Below are positions 50,601 through 64,000 of a DNA stretch of 64,000 nt, piece after piece. The translations under genes and the position numbers were made by a program. How positions within the stretch are numbered: position 1 is the first letter of the stretch; the number at the start of each line of letters is the position of its first letter. Source of the DNA: Dasyornis broadbenti (lineage: Eukaryota; Chordata; Aves; Passeriformes; Dasyornithidae). The DNA lies in NCBI GenBank assembly GCA_013397935.1, contig VZRN01001305.1, forward strand, positions 2,455,976 through 2,519,975. The letters are read 5' to 3'. Below the pieces are notes generated by a model that saw only the letters and a program-made list of their open reading frames with translations, made no database searches and was not told where the DNA came from.

Positions 50601-53600
50601 TCTGTTTTCTGAATCTCCTTGCAATGGAAACAAGGATGTTCTATCTTTCAATGAGCTTTGGTTGTTAATTGGGAGAATACCTGATGGTATACAAGATGAC
50701 AATACAAGATGGGAGTGCTGTTCCCAGGACAGAGTCTGGGATGATGGACAGCAGGCAGGGTTCACTCTCCCTTAACTGAGGCACCAATGCTCCTACAGAC
50801 TCAACCCCTTTTGTAATACTATCTGAGGAAGGGAACAGGAATCAAGAAGTGCCTCAATAACTTGTCAGGAGTACCAAGCACTGTTTTTTCCATTGTAATT
50901 CTTCTCTTAGCTGCACTGCCATACAAGGCAAAGCCCTACCATAAATTTCCATTATCCTACCATAAGAGTGTTTTTATTGGTGATGGCTTATTTCACACAC
51001 TGACCTGTTTTATGGTATTCTGGCAAAGCAAACAATCCATTAAAAAGATTTTCTGAGAGAGCCGTGGTGGAAAAAAATATACTACCAAACATTTCCTAAA
51101 GCACAGTGAAGCAGAAAAAATGGTCCTGCATCCCCTGTTCCCTGTGAAATGCAGCTGAACTTGTGGTGCTTTCTGCTGTGCCATCTGTGCTTCCTGAGCC
51201 CTCCTCTCCTCCACAGGGTCAGAGAGTCCCTGCAGACGCAGAGGGACTCCTCTGCAAAGGTCAGCAATAAGCTTTTCTAAGGGATCTGTTCAATAGCAAG
51301 CAAGAATTCCAGGGGTTAGTCCCTACTGTGTCTCATGATGGGGCAGACAGTCATTAGTGGTGGCACATGAGCTGCCCTAGCTGGGTATTTGTGGGGGTTA
51401 TGCCAAGAGATACACCTGTGTGCCTTAATGCTGAGCTATGAGGAGATGCTTGAGATGCCAAGGATGCTGAAGCAGCACAGCTTGACTCGTATGTCACGGG
51501 CTGATGTCTTCCTCTTTCTCCCTGGAGAGGTGGTGGCTTGCTTCAGGATATAGATAAGGCAGCATGCTCACTGCACATACTTGGTGAGGGAGCTCGGAAA
51601 AGGTTGCTCCCACTCCCTCCTGTGATGTCCTCTGGAAAGAGCTTGGGTATCTAACCTGCTCTCCAACAGCCATTGTTCTCATTTGGATGACCCCATCTGT
51701 GCCCCAGAGCTATCATCTTCCGTTAATATCAAGGTTAGAGCTGTATTTTTCTTTTTTCTTATTATTTTTCAATTTTTAATTTTTTTTTTTTTAAAACTTT
51801 CCCACTGGCAAGATTATGGTCTGCCTGCCGTGCTGCTTTGCACCAGCTCATCCTCATAGCCAAGGGCAGGTTCTCTTCTCCTGCCCCTCCTAAAGACCTC
51901 TGCCACTGGCTCTCACCTTGAAGCACTGGTGGGCAAAGCCTGTTTCAACACACTCTGTGTGGAGTTGCTCAAGGACTGCTTGTGCTGGGGCTGAGCTCAC
52001 ACTTGGTTTTTCGGAGGGAGAGGGCAGCACACTGAGCCAGGAGCCTCATGCATGTGGAAGGTCTCTCCTGCCCAGCAGGTCAAACGTGCTCTTCTCCAAG
52101 CTATGTCCACTCCTCCTCTCTCCCCCTTATTTTTCTGTTTTGTTTTTCCTTCTTATGCCTGTTGGAGTTGCAAAAATCTGCTAGAAATCAAACTCTCTGC
52201 ACTCCTGATTTAAATACAGGAACATTCTGATTAACTTCTAGCTCTGTTTACGCTTCCCCTTCAGTTCCTCTCGAATTAGCCTCTAATTATCTCAGTTGTA
52301 ATCACCCAGTATGATAAAGTTAAAGTAATAATGACTCTTTTTGATAGTACAATGTTTTCTCTCAAAGTTTGATAGTACAATGTTTTCATCCTCAATGAAT
52401 GTTGTAGTTAATAAAGACAGAATGCCAAGCTGCTTATGGGAAACAGATTTTTACAGATCCTAAACAAATGCCCTGCATAGCTCATGTACAGATAATAAAA
52501 GAACAAAGTAACCATTCTAAGAAACATTTATATCTTGTTTAAAAAAAAACCCCAGTCTGTATATTTATGTTCCAAAACACTCCTTTTAAAGGTCCAGAAC
52601 CTAGTATCATTGCTTGAGGCTAGAGTCAGGGACTTGAGATGCTTGCTCAGGTTTCTGTACCTCCATGGCTCTTGGAGCTGGACTGCAGCTCAGGCCATGA
52701 AACTCTTGTGCCATGCACTGCTGAGGGAACAGTTTAACACCTCTCGTGCCTTGTCCCATATGATATCCAGACATGGTGTTTTTCTCTGGGACTCAGTCTA
52801 GGAGGTATTTTTAAGCATGTCCATCATATTGTGTGTTCACAGGAACATTTTGCTTTCAGAAGGGAAACCAGTGTGCCTCAAAACTGAGCTAAGCTGCTGC
52901 CACAGGGAAGAGAGTGTGCTGGGGCACAGTGTGGGGAGCATGACTTGCAGCACCCTTCTCCTGAAGCTGTGTCATGTAATGTAAAATAAATCCCATTGCA
53001 GGTGTATGGAGTTACCAGTGTGTGTGACTCAATACTGAGTGTCTAGGGCATTCAGCTAGGAAAACATGGATACACATGGGGAGACAATTCTGGGCTGCAG
53101 TCCATGCATGAAGAAGGGCTTATGCACTTTATGTTAAGCCAGCCGTTTGTTAGGACACCTGAGCAGAGCACAGAGACTTTTCACCAGCTTTTTTCTTTTC
53201 CCTCACCACAGTCATCATGGTGGGTATTTGTGCCTCCTTTGTCTTTCTCAAAGAGCCTTTAACTCGCTTTTTAAAAGTTTGCAAGCATAATTTTTTTTTT
53301 TTGAGTTCTTTTATTTATTCAGCTGTAAATTTGTATCAGGTGTGGATGCCATGCCTGCTGCTTTCACCCTAGATTTACTCAGGTAACACTGGCCAATGGC
53401 ATTTTAGAAAAGAGGCTTGGGATGTTGAGCAATCAAAATGGACTTTCTTCTTGGCTCAGCCAGGCTCTTCCTGTACCTGAGGCACTTCATCTCCTCTGGA
53501 CTTTTCATAGTCATATGCCAAGAGGAGCTTGTGGGGATGTGTATGTGCAGTTTATGTTAATATTTGTCAAGTGTTGCGTGATCTACAGCTGTGCGTCCTC

Positions 53601-56293
53601 TTCCTATAATAACACCAGAACTTTACTGGAAATCTTTAGACAAATCTGTTATTAGAGTTGACTGCTGTGATTAGCACGTGAGGTTGCAGAGAAGCTTTGG
53701 GCTAGGCATGTCCTGTGTATTTGTCATCATATCTTTGCCTTCTCTGAGTGCAGGGAGCTGTGAAGGCTTAGGCAAAAGGGCTGCCACAGGCAGCATTTTC
53801 TTAGAAGCAGAAAATCCTTGATAAATCTTTAAAGGAACAAGCAAGAATGGAAGCTGCTTTTGATAGTTACTGTCTTGGTGGTGTAAATACTGCACAAAGC
53901 AAAATAAGGAAAAGAGGCCTTGACTTTGGGGTTTATCCTATGTAATTACTAATGTGATTAATATACATCACTGTTTTGGTAATTTCCCCCTCACCAGCCT
54001 CTTGAGTATTGAAATCAATGGGCACATTTATATTTTGTTTAGTATCTTCAGTTTTATGAATAACTATGGGACATCTTATCAGTGGTTGGAACAGATTTGC
54101 TAATAAGCACTGCCAAACCCAGAAGACTGGGTACTTCTGATATCTTTTATTCTAACCAAGAAAAAATCTTTCCAGTTCAGCATCTAGGCAGAAAAATGAC
54201 TAAACTAATTAGAGAAAGATTTCTCAAGAGCAGAGAAAGCATTTCTCGCCTTTTTTTTTGCATACTGCAATATCAGACTTGTGAATTTTATGTAAAATAT
54301 TCAGGGAAGAAACAGCCATTATGACAAATGTGCTATTAGTTCTAAATTAACATAACTAATGAGGTTCTCAGTTCAGGGTGAAAAAAACTAATAAAGTGCT
54401 GCACTGTGCTGCATTGTTTTACTCAGTCTCTTTTGCTCACTTGAGCAAACTTCTGCCTGGTAAAGGCGAGAGCGTTAATTGAGTGCAGGTCCTGTTTATA
54501 AATCCTGAGTGCAGCTCAGGGTTTGACTGGTGCCACCACTGCTCGTTCTTACCTTGTCTGTAATTAACTTTCTGCAGCTTGAAATTCTCCATGAAATGAA
54601 GGATGGTCTCTGGTTTCAGAGAGGCTGCTCTGGCCTAAAATAAAGAGACCTAAGCCCTACTGCATCTTGAAGTCCTTCTCTGGTTGTGTGGGCAACCAGG
54701 GAACAAGCCAAAAGACTCATAGGATCAGTCTTCTAGGTAAATAACATTGTAGGAAAAAGTTTTAAAAAAAACCCAAACAAACGAGAAATTAGAATTCTTT
54801 TGTTGGTTTCTGCCTTCTGGTGAGTCATGGTGCTGGAAGGAAGGGGCAATGTAGGGAAGGAGCAGTGGGGAAGCCTGGGATGGGGGCAAGGCTGAAGCTG
54901 GGGCAGCAGCAGGAAAATTGAGTGGGGAGAAGAGCAGCAGCTTTGGCTTGGTCAGTGAGCTTCTAGACTGTCTGGGCTGCCTGTGAAACCACAACCAAAT
55001 TCCTCATGTCAATGTCTTTATTTTGGTTATTGTTTGAAGGAGTCTTCTTGTATCCAGTTTCCAATCAAAACATCATGTACTCCCTAAAATCTGAGCTTGA
55101 ATATGAACATGCTGCACAACAGGGAGTGAAGTCTACCAGTCATATAATGTAGATTAATGCCTTTGAAAAACAAATCCTTAATCAAAGTTATACTCCATTT
55201 GTTTTTTAAATTTTCAATTTTTCATTTAAGTGGCTGTTTCATTGCTATGAGAAGCATTAAGAGTTTTCTAGTATTTCTCTTCTTGTGGGTCTTTTAAAAC
55301 TGAATGTACCTTGTTATTAATGGCCTGGTGGAGGATATTTTTACTTATCTGCCCTGTACTTGTAGCTTGAGTCCAAGATTACCTGTGAAGGGTTTTGATT
55401 CCTTCATGCAGAAATTTGGGCATTGTTGTTTTGACTATTTGAACACTTCCATTGTAAAGCACTGTTTCTTTCTCACTATGCTGTTGTAATTGTATATTAA
55501 ATTAGCTGAAGGCAGAAATTATTTTTCTTCTGTCTTTTTTGTCAGTCTGCAGTTAATTCAACATTGACTTATAAAAATGCCAATTAGAAATTATAGTGTC
55601 AACTAGGTTGTAACTCTTATTTTTTTTTTTTTAGGTAGTCACAGAAAAAAATGTAAAATAAAGTTGCAAAATGTAGGCAGGTCCAAAAGGCCAATTTCAA
55701 CCTCAGAAAAATGAAGAAAAGATAGCTATCCTCAGAAAAATGTACACTATGCTGACAAATCATTTATTTCTTAACGGGTTCAGTCTTTGGTCAATAAGAC
55801 TGAAGAGATCACTTTTCTGCTCAGACTTCCTCCTGTGAACATTTAACAAAGGTAAGAAAGTCACTGCAGCAAATTACCTCTGACACCCAGTATTTTCTCC
55901 TGTAGGATACCCTTTCTGTTTGAGTGGATCTTTTTTTTTATGAATGAATCACGATCTCCAATAATAGTGAACTCCCCAAATTACCAGATGAGCTTTTTGA
56001 AGTTTGATGAGAAATATGTTTTCATTCCAGCATGGGCTTCTTCCAGAGCAGAACAAGACTTGTGGGAAAAGCTGAGCTTTTCCAACACTTCACCTCCTGT
56101 AAATGTCAGTGATTGTTTTGAAATGGTTATTGGAACATATTCAAAGCATGTTATCAAAATATTTAGTCTAAAAATCCCCAACCATAAGTACTTTTGATAA
56201 AAGATCATTTCAAAGCATGAGTTAACAAACACAAAAACCTCAAACTTCAGAAAACAGAAAAAAAAAAAATTCCAGTTTGTCCCCCATAAAGGC
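47656..56293. other. Intergenic, no gene recognised
   Basis: Only short frames. The direct repeat at 52340-52387 lies here. 50140-50350 and 54330-54600 have the look of conserved non-coding blocks. Confidence 0.5.
52340..52387 (+). repeat. 20-base direct repeat, period 28
   Basis: TTTGATAGTACAATGTTTTC occurs at 52340-52359 and again at 52368-52387, with 8 bases between. A local duplication of 28 bases explains it. Confidence 0.9.
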
Positions 56294-56356
56294 TTTTTTC
56301 TTTTTTTTTCTTTTTTTTTTTTTNNNNNNNTTTTTTTTTTTTTTTTTTTTTTTTTT
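56294..56356 (+). repeat. Poly(T) tract with a 7-base gap
   Basis: T-rich tract with two C interruptions, 7 N at 56324-56330, then 26 T. The gap is almost surely a homopolymer that sequencing could not resolve. Confidence 0.97.
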
Positions 56357-59300
56357 GGTATTTTAATAATATTTGCCCCCTCTCAGCTCATTAATCTACT
56401 CAATGAGACAAGCAAAGGGTTATCTCTAGAAAGAGGTTTACCTCAGCTGTTTCTCTGGATTCAGTTCTTGTTTCTTGGTACCATCTGGTTTTGAGGGCAG
56501 CTTTGCTCATGTCTGCTCTTTTTGGATATGCAGGTCTCCCAGCAAGATCTTCCATCCTGCTCTGTCTCCGTGTCTGCTCCTTCCAGGTACGTATGTGCCA
56601 GGTTCCTCATCATATTCATTCCTATTTTGGCAAGCCAAAGAGAACTCATCCAGAGTAATTTAATCCACTGCTAGGTGCCTTTGCACAAGAGTTTGTCAAG
56701 TTCCTATGATAAATCAGTCTGGAAGCACAGTGTGCTTACTTCTTGCTTTTTATACATTTTTCCCTCTACAAACACCAGAAAGAATTCAGTGGTAGGATAG
56801 CTGAGTATTTCTTAAAAGTTATTTAGGAAAATAGAACTTAATATTCAGTCCCATCCTCCATGAGTCAAAACCTGCTGTCTGCACAACAACATGCAGGTAA
56901 ATATTGCGGCATCCTTTCAGACAGAGACAGGAGTGCCTATGCAGTGTTACGTAACAGAGAGAGTTGATGTAGGCTGGAAAGCTGTGAAGAAAGTAAGCAG
57001 ACATTCATACGTCAGGATAGGGCAATGGGGCTTTTTGTTAAGAAAATCTGAATGTATGCTTAAGCCCTTCCAAGGTATCACACAGGTCACTATTACATCA
57101 TTGATGATTTACATTTTCTGCTCTGTATCATTTTCTGTTCCTGGCTTAGAAAAACAAATTAAAGCTAGATAAATGCTGGATGTGCTCAAACAGTGTGCAT
57201 TCAGCTTCTAATAGTTTAATAATCACTTTCTTCTCTCTCATTTGTCATCATTATTATGTGTCTGTTAACAAGAAACTGTTCAGCAGAATCACAGAAGAGT
57301 CTGCCTAATGTTTTGCTACCAGATTTGTGAGAAGGAATAGGGTAGGACAGCGAGGAATAATTTTTAGAAGTGAGGAATAAACAGAGTCTTTAAAATTTAA
57401 TTTCTGGCTGTCATCATCCTAATTAGCAATGGGTCTATTTGGTGTCTCAGTTTAGAGAGCGAGAATAGTGCAGTTTTGTGTCTGTCACAGTGATTAATGT
57501 CTTTTTTGTTATTAACCCAGTAACGCATACAGAGACATGCACTAAATCTCTAGAGTATGCTGTCCCAGAGCAATTATATGACACATACCCAGTTACATCA
57601 ATGGTGATGTTCTCTATGTGGACTGCTGAAAAAGCAGACTGATGACAGGGTGTCTGCTGAACCAGAATATTCAAGCAACTAGATAGAAGCCATAGCCCTG
57701 TGTATATGAATATACACTGAATTTAATAGTAGTTGTTTACCTTCTATTCCCTACTCATTTTGGATTGTTCTCCTCATCACAGGAACCAACCTCTCTGCAC
57801 ATTCCACAGGGCAACAGAAATGGAGGGACAATAAAATCACATCTAAGTGCATCATATTCATCATGCAATATCTCTGATCCTGTCCTGGAACTGCTAAGAG
57901 AAATGGGGTATATCCCTCTGAATTCAAAATGTGGTTGGGCTTATATTACATGAACAATGGTTATGAAGGGCAGATATTAAAGCAAATCACTAAATTCGTA
58001 TTAATTTTAGTGGGATTTTGACCAGCCCTAAGTGGAAGCCTGTGGCTTTGAGGAATTGATATCTACACTTTTATTTCACTTTTAAACAATTCCAAGGCTC
58101 CCGGCGTCCATTTCTTATATTGCAGCAAGCTTTCTCAGGTGTATTTTTTTCATGCTATGCAAACTAGAAGGTGGCTGGAGTTTCAGAAGCAGATGAAAGA
58201 GACCATTAACCATTTTCTTCCTAAAGGAGTTATTTCTTCAGCTGATCTTGTCGTGAAGAAACATTCAGATTTGCATTTTTTGTGTCTGTGAAGGAGAGCA
58301 AGCAAAATTAATGTGGCAGCTGAAACTAAAATACTATGCAATGTCTTAATTTTTGCTTATTCATCAAATAATTATTAGAGAGTTAAATACATAATTGAAA
58401 AATTGCAAGATACAATAGATAATTCTCTAACAGACAATACAGTTTTCTTCACACCAACAACTTTCACCTGACCAGACTTCTGTGGTCTAGGTTTCATTTT
58501 GAGAAATGTAGCACTCTGAAAAAACTGCAAGTGATGCCAGATATTAGTCCTAGTAAGAAATATTGAAGAATTATCATTTAGAAGGCATCACCAACACATT
58601 CTTCTCCTTTGGCTTGACTTACAAGTTGCAGTAGTTTAGGGTTCTTGTGAGACTATCACACCCTCACACTGAATATAATTCCATGCCGTGTTAATGAAAG
58701 TCAGTGTTAACGGGTTTATGTGGCTACAGTTATGGCATTAATAGTATTTAAGATTTGCCTTCCACACACAAATAGCTAGAACACTAAGCTCTTAAACATT
58801 TCTATGCATAGTTGTCATGCACAGCCTCTGTTTTGAGCCATTAGGGAAGAATTGGGTAGTCAAGATCCCACGATCTCTGTAGTAAAGTCAAATACAGGTT
58901 TTGATTCAGCTGAGTCCTTAGTGCATTTACCCCTGCAGAGCACTGTTTCTCATTGGTTTAAGGGATGCCTGTGAACCGTATGTTTCTCCTCACTCAAGGA
59001 TAGTTGATGAACTTTCTGTGCATGGCTGAAGATGATGTACATAAAAGGGTGCAGGTTTGGACTGATAGCAAACATCTGTACTGGTTTTGTTTCTGTATAA
59101 ACGACGCATGCGCAGATTCCTGTGTTACTATGTATTAAAACACAGTGTGCCAGTAACTCTTCCTCGAAAAGATGTAGTTTGACTTTTGCACAGTATTTCT
59201 TAGGCTTTGGCATGCATGATTTCACAAAACTGTACCTCGGTGACAGGAAAGAGATTTTGATCTGCTTCTGGCAATGGACTTACTGGAGCCTGGAAATCAT

Positions 59301-62300
59301 AGTGCTGCTGGAGCAGCACTCTTTTAGGAGAAGAATTATGTTTGTTGTGCTTTGTTACTTTTTCCCCTCTGTGAACCATAGGCATGATAATTGTAAGGTA
59401 TGTATCTCTGGTTAAAGGAGAAGATAAGCCCTGCTGGTTGTCCTTTTTATTTCCTTGTTTGGAAGTGGGAGTGCTGAGTAGAGATGTGGATGATTTTGCT
59501 GATACATGCTCCAGTGCATAGCACATGCTCGAAAGGTTCGTTAAAGCTGAAATAAGCTCCTCAAGTTGACTGATGTGAGCTTGAAGATCCTGTCCCATCT
59601 ACTGCTGCTCAGCAGAACTGAGTTTCCAGACTGGATACACAGGGGTTTTTTTAAGACCGGTAATATTTGACCTATCTTTGCAGATTATTTTGAAAAACCC
59701 CACACCTTAACACTGCAAGCTTCTTATTTTTGCTTTGATCTTTGATGAGTTCAGTCACTACAACTTAGTCTCACTGTCACTTTTCACAGATCTGTGGCAA
59801 AGTGTGATGTTTTTGTACAGCCTATAATGAATCTAAAGAACTCATGTGGTTTCCTTTTGCCTATTATTTCACCTGTTTAATTAAATAAGTTAATCGTGAT
59901 TAAAATTCAGCAGAGACACCCAGAAATTCTTGTTCTCTCTGAAATAATTGAGAAAATTCATTTTTTGCCATCTCATCCAATGGTATTTGGTCAACTAGTC
60001 TTTTTTGAATATAACATGAATGCTGTAAGTTAGGAAACCTATTTCACATATACTACAAGAGCAATTAGTATCAGAAGGAGGGAATATATCGTTCAGAAAG
60101 CCTTTCATGTTTGATGTCTAAGAAAGGAAGTAGCCACCATAAATTGTGGGCAGTGCTGACTAACTCCAAAATATAAAGTTTCCATATGTAAATGTTTAAG
60201 GGATAAACTGTTTTTCTGTGAGTTTAGTAAATGAGTATATAAACTTAGTATGCTGAATTTTTATGCCAAAGTCACCTGAAAAGTCTTGGCCTCAGACCAC
60301 TAAGGCAAAATGGAAAGCAAGAGAATCTCAAGAGCTCTACAGAGGCTTGGTTGGTTTTTCCCTGTGAGCCAGAGGATGATCTCTCAGTTTAAGCACAAAG
60401 CAGGTTTAATTTCTGTTGCTGCTCCTTTATTGCAACACAAACTCATTCCTGGATGTTAACATTCTTTCCTCACTCTGCTCAGCGCTGTGGCTAATAAATA
60501 TCTATGGAACAAACCCCACAGGCTGTGTCTTCTGCTTGACTGATAGTGGTCTTAAAATGGAAGATATATTAGCAAGCTGATGATATCATTGCCTTTGTGC
60601 TGGTGATTGTAGCTAGCCTTGTACTTCAATAGACTGGTGGGGAAGAGTTTAAAAATTATTTTGGCTGATCTCTGGGTGCCATTATGAACTTACTTAACTT
60701 CTATTCCCATTTCCAGACCATTTAGTTTTAAGTGTCTCACGTGGCTTTTGTTAATCAGGATATATAGAGAATCAGAAGCAAATGAAAATTAGAATAATGA
60801 GAATGGAATACAAAAAAATCTGTGATTTTTCTGTTCATACATTTTCATTTTTATTACAGTAATGAAATGCCTAATAATGTACTCTTCAGCTGGTGTAATA
60901 TCTTGAGAAGGTAGAATTACTGCATATTTTGGAAAACCCCAATGACAATAAAAGGATACACAGTTTTATGACTAGGTAGCAAATGGGCAATATCATCTGC
61001 ATGCTAAGTGCAGCTAAAATAACCTAACAAATGAGATAATATGACATAACATATGGGAGTAAATAAAAAGGTGTTGGATGGGTGAAGAAATGCCATGAGT
61101 TAAGTCCATATATAGCTCAAAAAACATTACAGTTCTGACTCAGGCTCATGAAATTGTGGAAAGTGAGAGTTAAGGCTGCCTCTCTGTACTTAATATGTCT
61201 TGGTGCCTTTCCAGCAAATATTTCATGATGTGAGCTGTCACAGTGATTTTGGAATGTGAGAAGCATTGTGGACGTCTCTGAGGGTTTGACAGTGAGTTTT
61301 TCCCATAGATTTACAAGCAAGGACAAAAGTCCATAGAATGGGGAGAGAGGAAGTTCTTCAGTTCCATTTTTGGGCTGTTGTAGGCAAATAACCTTTCTGT
61401 GCAGCCTGCCCCCCTCATATTAAGGCATGACTGAAATATTTTATTTACAAATTTGGATTGTGGATAGAGTTTGGACAGAAGATCTTCATTTTATGTCCTC
61501 AGAGAATGTTTTAGTCACAGAGAAAGTTGTTCCACCCCTTCAGCATGGGCAGTTAGGCAACCCTGCAGTCAATGCTCTGTTCTTTCTGTCTCAGATCAAA
61601 AACTTTCCCCTAACAGTGTTGAAATGGAAAGGTGAACTCAGTGTAGGCTGGTACCCCATTGCTGAGCTATTCTGACATGATGCCATGAAAAACATGATTT
61701 CCTTCTCCTATGAGACAAAAGCAACAATCAAAGCTTTAAGAACTAGTATAAAATAAAATGGCTGGTCAGTGCTTTGGATGGTGATGCTAACAGAGGATGA
61801 AAGTTTCAGTCTCAGCTCTTATATGTTCCTCCTTATTTCAGTATCTGCGCCTCTTGCATACCCCAGTGAACTGCTTTATAGCTGTCTATTTTAGAAATGG
61901 GAATGTGAAAGTGGGAAAATGTGTTGAAGAGCTGAAGTTGATTCCTCTTCATGCAAGTACCTCATCCAAAGCAATGCTCTCAGGGTCTCTCTTCTCATAG
62001 CTCCAATTTTTCTGCACACGGCCTGTTGGGTTACTGATTCATACAGCATTTCCTTTAGGTTGTCGTTTTGTTCCCGCATGCTTAGGATGCCCAGTTTTCT
62101 CATTAACATCAAAAGGAATAAAAATAACCACCAATTTCTTTAGTTGAATTAAGTGATACATACTAGTGTCCCTGGCATCAATGGCTGTTCTCCAGGGACC
62201 AGAGTCGATATTTCTTCAGTTTAGCTGTTCACTGTACTCTGAAAACAAATTCTTTTGTTTTCAGTTTTCTTTTTCTTCTTAGGTTGAAACAAAATACCTT

Positions 62301-64000
62301 TATACTTATCACCAATATCTCCCAAGACTTAGGGAAAATTAGCAAGGTTATAAAATCTACAGTGTATGTGGTTTGCTGTTGCAGCTGCACTTTAAAGGAA
62401 AAGTAATATACGCACTTGTCCTTCTTAGAAAAGCATCTATAAATCAGCACTCTTTGAAAAGTTCCTGATGCCTAGCACAATTTCTATATGTTACCGTCAA
62501 AATGTGGGCATTCCATTTTTATCACTTCAATCAATTTAAACAGCCTTGCCAAGATCTGAGTGGTCTCTGCTCCAACCTTTTTCCTTACAACATTCTCTGA
62601 CCTCGTCTCTTTCCTCTAAGTGTCTGAGAAATGGGGTACCTGAGAGGTGCAGAGTCCCCACAGTGTCTCAGTGCCTTTGTAAGGTCAACTGTCTGTATGG
62701 CAAGGGTGAGCATGACCTGGCTGGATGTCCTGCATCCTGAAGAGTGCCCCCATGGCTGGTGGGGCTGAAGACCATCATGTCTTCAGTAGGGATGAGATTG
62801 TCTCCTTCTGAGTGCCTCTGGAGGCTTCATGTCTTCATTGGAGAGCGTGCATCTCTGTGTCCATCCATCTCACTGGAATGAGTCATTCCAGTGCTGGAAT
62901 AATTGTTTATCCAACCCTCTTCAGCTCAGTTAAGGGGTTAAGGGCATGCTTCAAATGCAGCACATTACTGCCTTCTTGCAGTACTAAGAAAGAAGAGAAA
63001 CTTAAAGCAAATGAGAAGGGTTTATGTTAACTCTGTTGCCAAGGAGTTTTTCTTAAATTCTCACCTTCCATAATATCTGAGTAAAAATAATATTGAATCT
63101 ATTAAATCTTCAAGTTTCTTACTTTTTCTTCATCAACACTAGGATGAAATAGTTTACAGTCACCAGAAATGCACACGAGTGAGGCAGAGATATTAGTTAC
63201 TCTTGTCCTTCCATGCCCTGTCCCCTGTGTTTCTTAATCTGCATGTGCAAATTAAACTGAAATTAAACTCTTAATTCATCACCATGTTGTGGTGACAGCA
63301 GGCAGGATCAGAACACTTTAAAAACACGTAGCACCACATTAACATCAGAAACAGATTCTTCCCCAGAGAGGAGAGAAGATTTTAAAGAATGCAGAAAGAT
63401 GCCACAGGGCTGTAATCCCTCTCACTGCACAGAAAACAAGTGATTGTTGTTGAAACACTCAGAAGGGGAGGTGGGTCCAATAATCTGCAGAACATATGTA
63501 GGATAAGGCTTTTCCACTGGAGATGAGAACTTGAAATAAACAACATTAGAGAAAAGAAACAACAACATGGCAAAAGAAAAAAGAGAGGAAAGATGTTGTA
63601 TGTTAATAACTCAACGTGACTGCCCAGAGAAGTGAACTGCTCCAAGGACCATCCCTCTGGATGCAGATCATCTTTGCTACAGAGGGCTGCAGACTCTTCC
63701 CATGTCCCCATGCTCTCTAAGCTTGCCATGGTATGCTTTTGGAGGGGTTTGAGCTGTCTCCTGGTCCCTTCATGGAATACTAGCAGGTATTACAGGATTG
63801 GTGAGGGCCATTTTTGAAGATGGCCTGTGGTCCTGATTTAGTAAAGCTTTTAAACACACGCTTAAGGGATTTGCTGATTTGGATGCTGCGCTCTCTGCTG
63901 GCTCCCTCCACTTCTTCTGGCTTGCTGATTGTTTGGCTCTGCAAGTGCTTTAGGATGCTCCTGCCATCGAAAGCTGGGCCCCTCCTCTCTGCCGCGTTGG
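56357..64000. other. Intergenic, one unidentified open frame
   Basis: No known gene. The 132-codon minus frame at 59200-59598 is described separately. The frame at 63382-63729 (minus) is hydrophobic but matches nothing I know. Confidence 0.5.
59200..59598 (-). other. Unidentified 132-codon open frame
   Basis: One of the longest frames outside the SFRP2 CpG island. It begins MGQDLQAHISQLEELISAL, which could form a short amphipathic helix, then a Ser/Thr- and Lys-rich stretch, and ends CEIMHAKA. An in-frame TAG directly precedes the ATG, in the context GCAG|TAGATG, so it could only be a first coding exon or follow an acceptor. No domain is recognised. It may be chance, an exon of a lineage-specific transcript, or an old retro-element scrap. 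On this flank the next known vertebrate gene would be DCHS2, but I see no cadherin features. Confidence 0.15.

Noticed and set aside
57285..57310. CR1 tail start (AGAATCACAGAA)
   Set aside because: The following sequence does not continue into the CR1 3' UTR, so a twelve-base match is likely chance.
63382..63729. 115-codon hydrophobic minus frame
   Set aside because: Hydrophobicity comes from A/G-rich plus-strand DNA. No signal-peptide or family resemblance and no splice context.

Overview
This is a gene-poor window of a bird genome, very probably a passerine. The taxonomic call rests on three things: CR1 LINE fragments ending in the usual avian CR1 3' sequence, a tRNA-Ile-headed SINE with a CR1-derived tail of the TguSINE1 kind at 13942-14083 (a family I know from songbirds), and an avian-looking SFRP2 gene. 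I found no tRNA gene, rRNA, CRISPR array, operon or intact transposon.

The only gene I can assemble with confidence is SFRP2 (secreted frizzled-related protein 2) on the minus strand at 20929-23835. It has three coding exons, two GT-AG phase-1 introns, 292 codons, a signal peptide, a ten-cysteine frizzled domain and a six-cysteine netrin-like domain. Its first exon lies in a large CpG island (about 22960-24680). A CCAAT box, an octamer and a TATA-like A tract are stacked upstream, and a very G-rich tract lies just 5' of the start codon. A second, isolated CpG island (26085-26350) lies about 2 kb further upstream, carries a perfect splice donor pointing away from SFRP2, and is followed by a short TTAA-rich tract with roughly 10-bp spacing.

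Region by region. 1-20160 is downstream of SFRP2. It holds a small stretch at 2077-2116 (minus) that resembles one exon of RNF175/RNF121, the gene expected beside SFRP2 on the same strand in vertebrates, but which seems frameshifted. It also holds the TguSINE1-like SINE, one clear and one probable ancient MIR-type SINE, and low-complexity T tracts. 20160-24110 is the SFRP2 transcription unit. 24110-27300 is CpG-rich upstream sequence plus a CR1 scrap. 27300-64000 is intergenic: a (CA)18 microsatellite, an internally deleted CR1 (34316-36085), a 687-base assembly gap (36731-37417), a second 5'-truncated CR1 (46951-47655) and a poly(T) tract with a 7-base gap (56294-56356). Several AT-rich blocks dense in homeodomain-type TAAT cores look like conserved developmental enhancers, but this cannot be shown from one sequence.

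Almost all other open frames are under 120 codons and lack recognisable domains or splice context, as expected by chance in vertebrate DNA. I see no convincing new biological system. The best leads are the RNF175 relic, the candidate divergent promoter at 26.1-26.3 kb and the unidentified 132-codon frame at 59200-59598.
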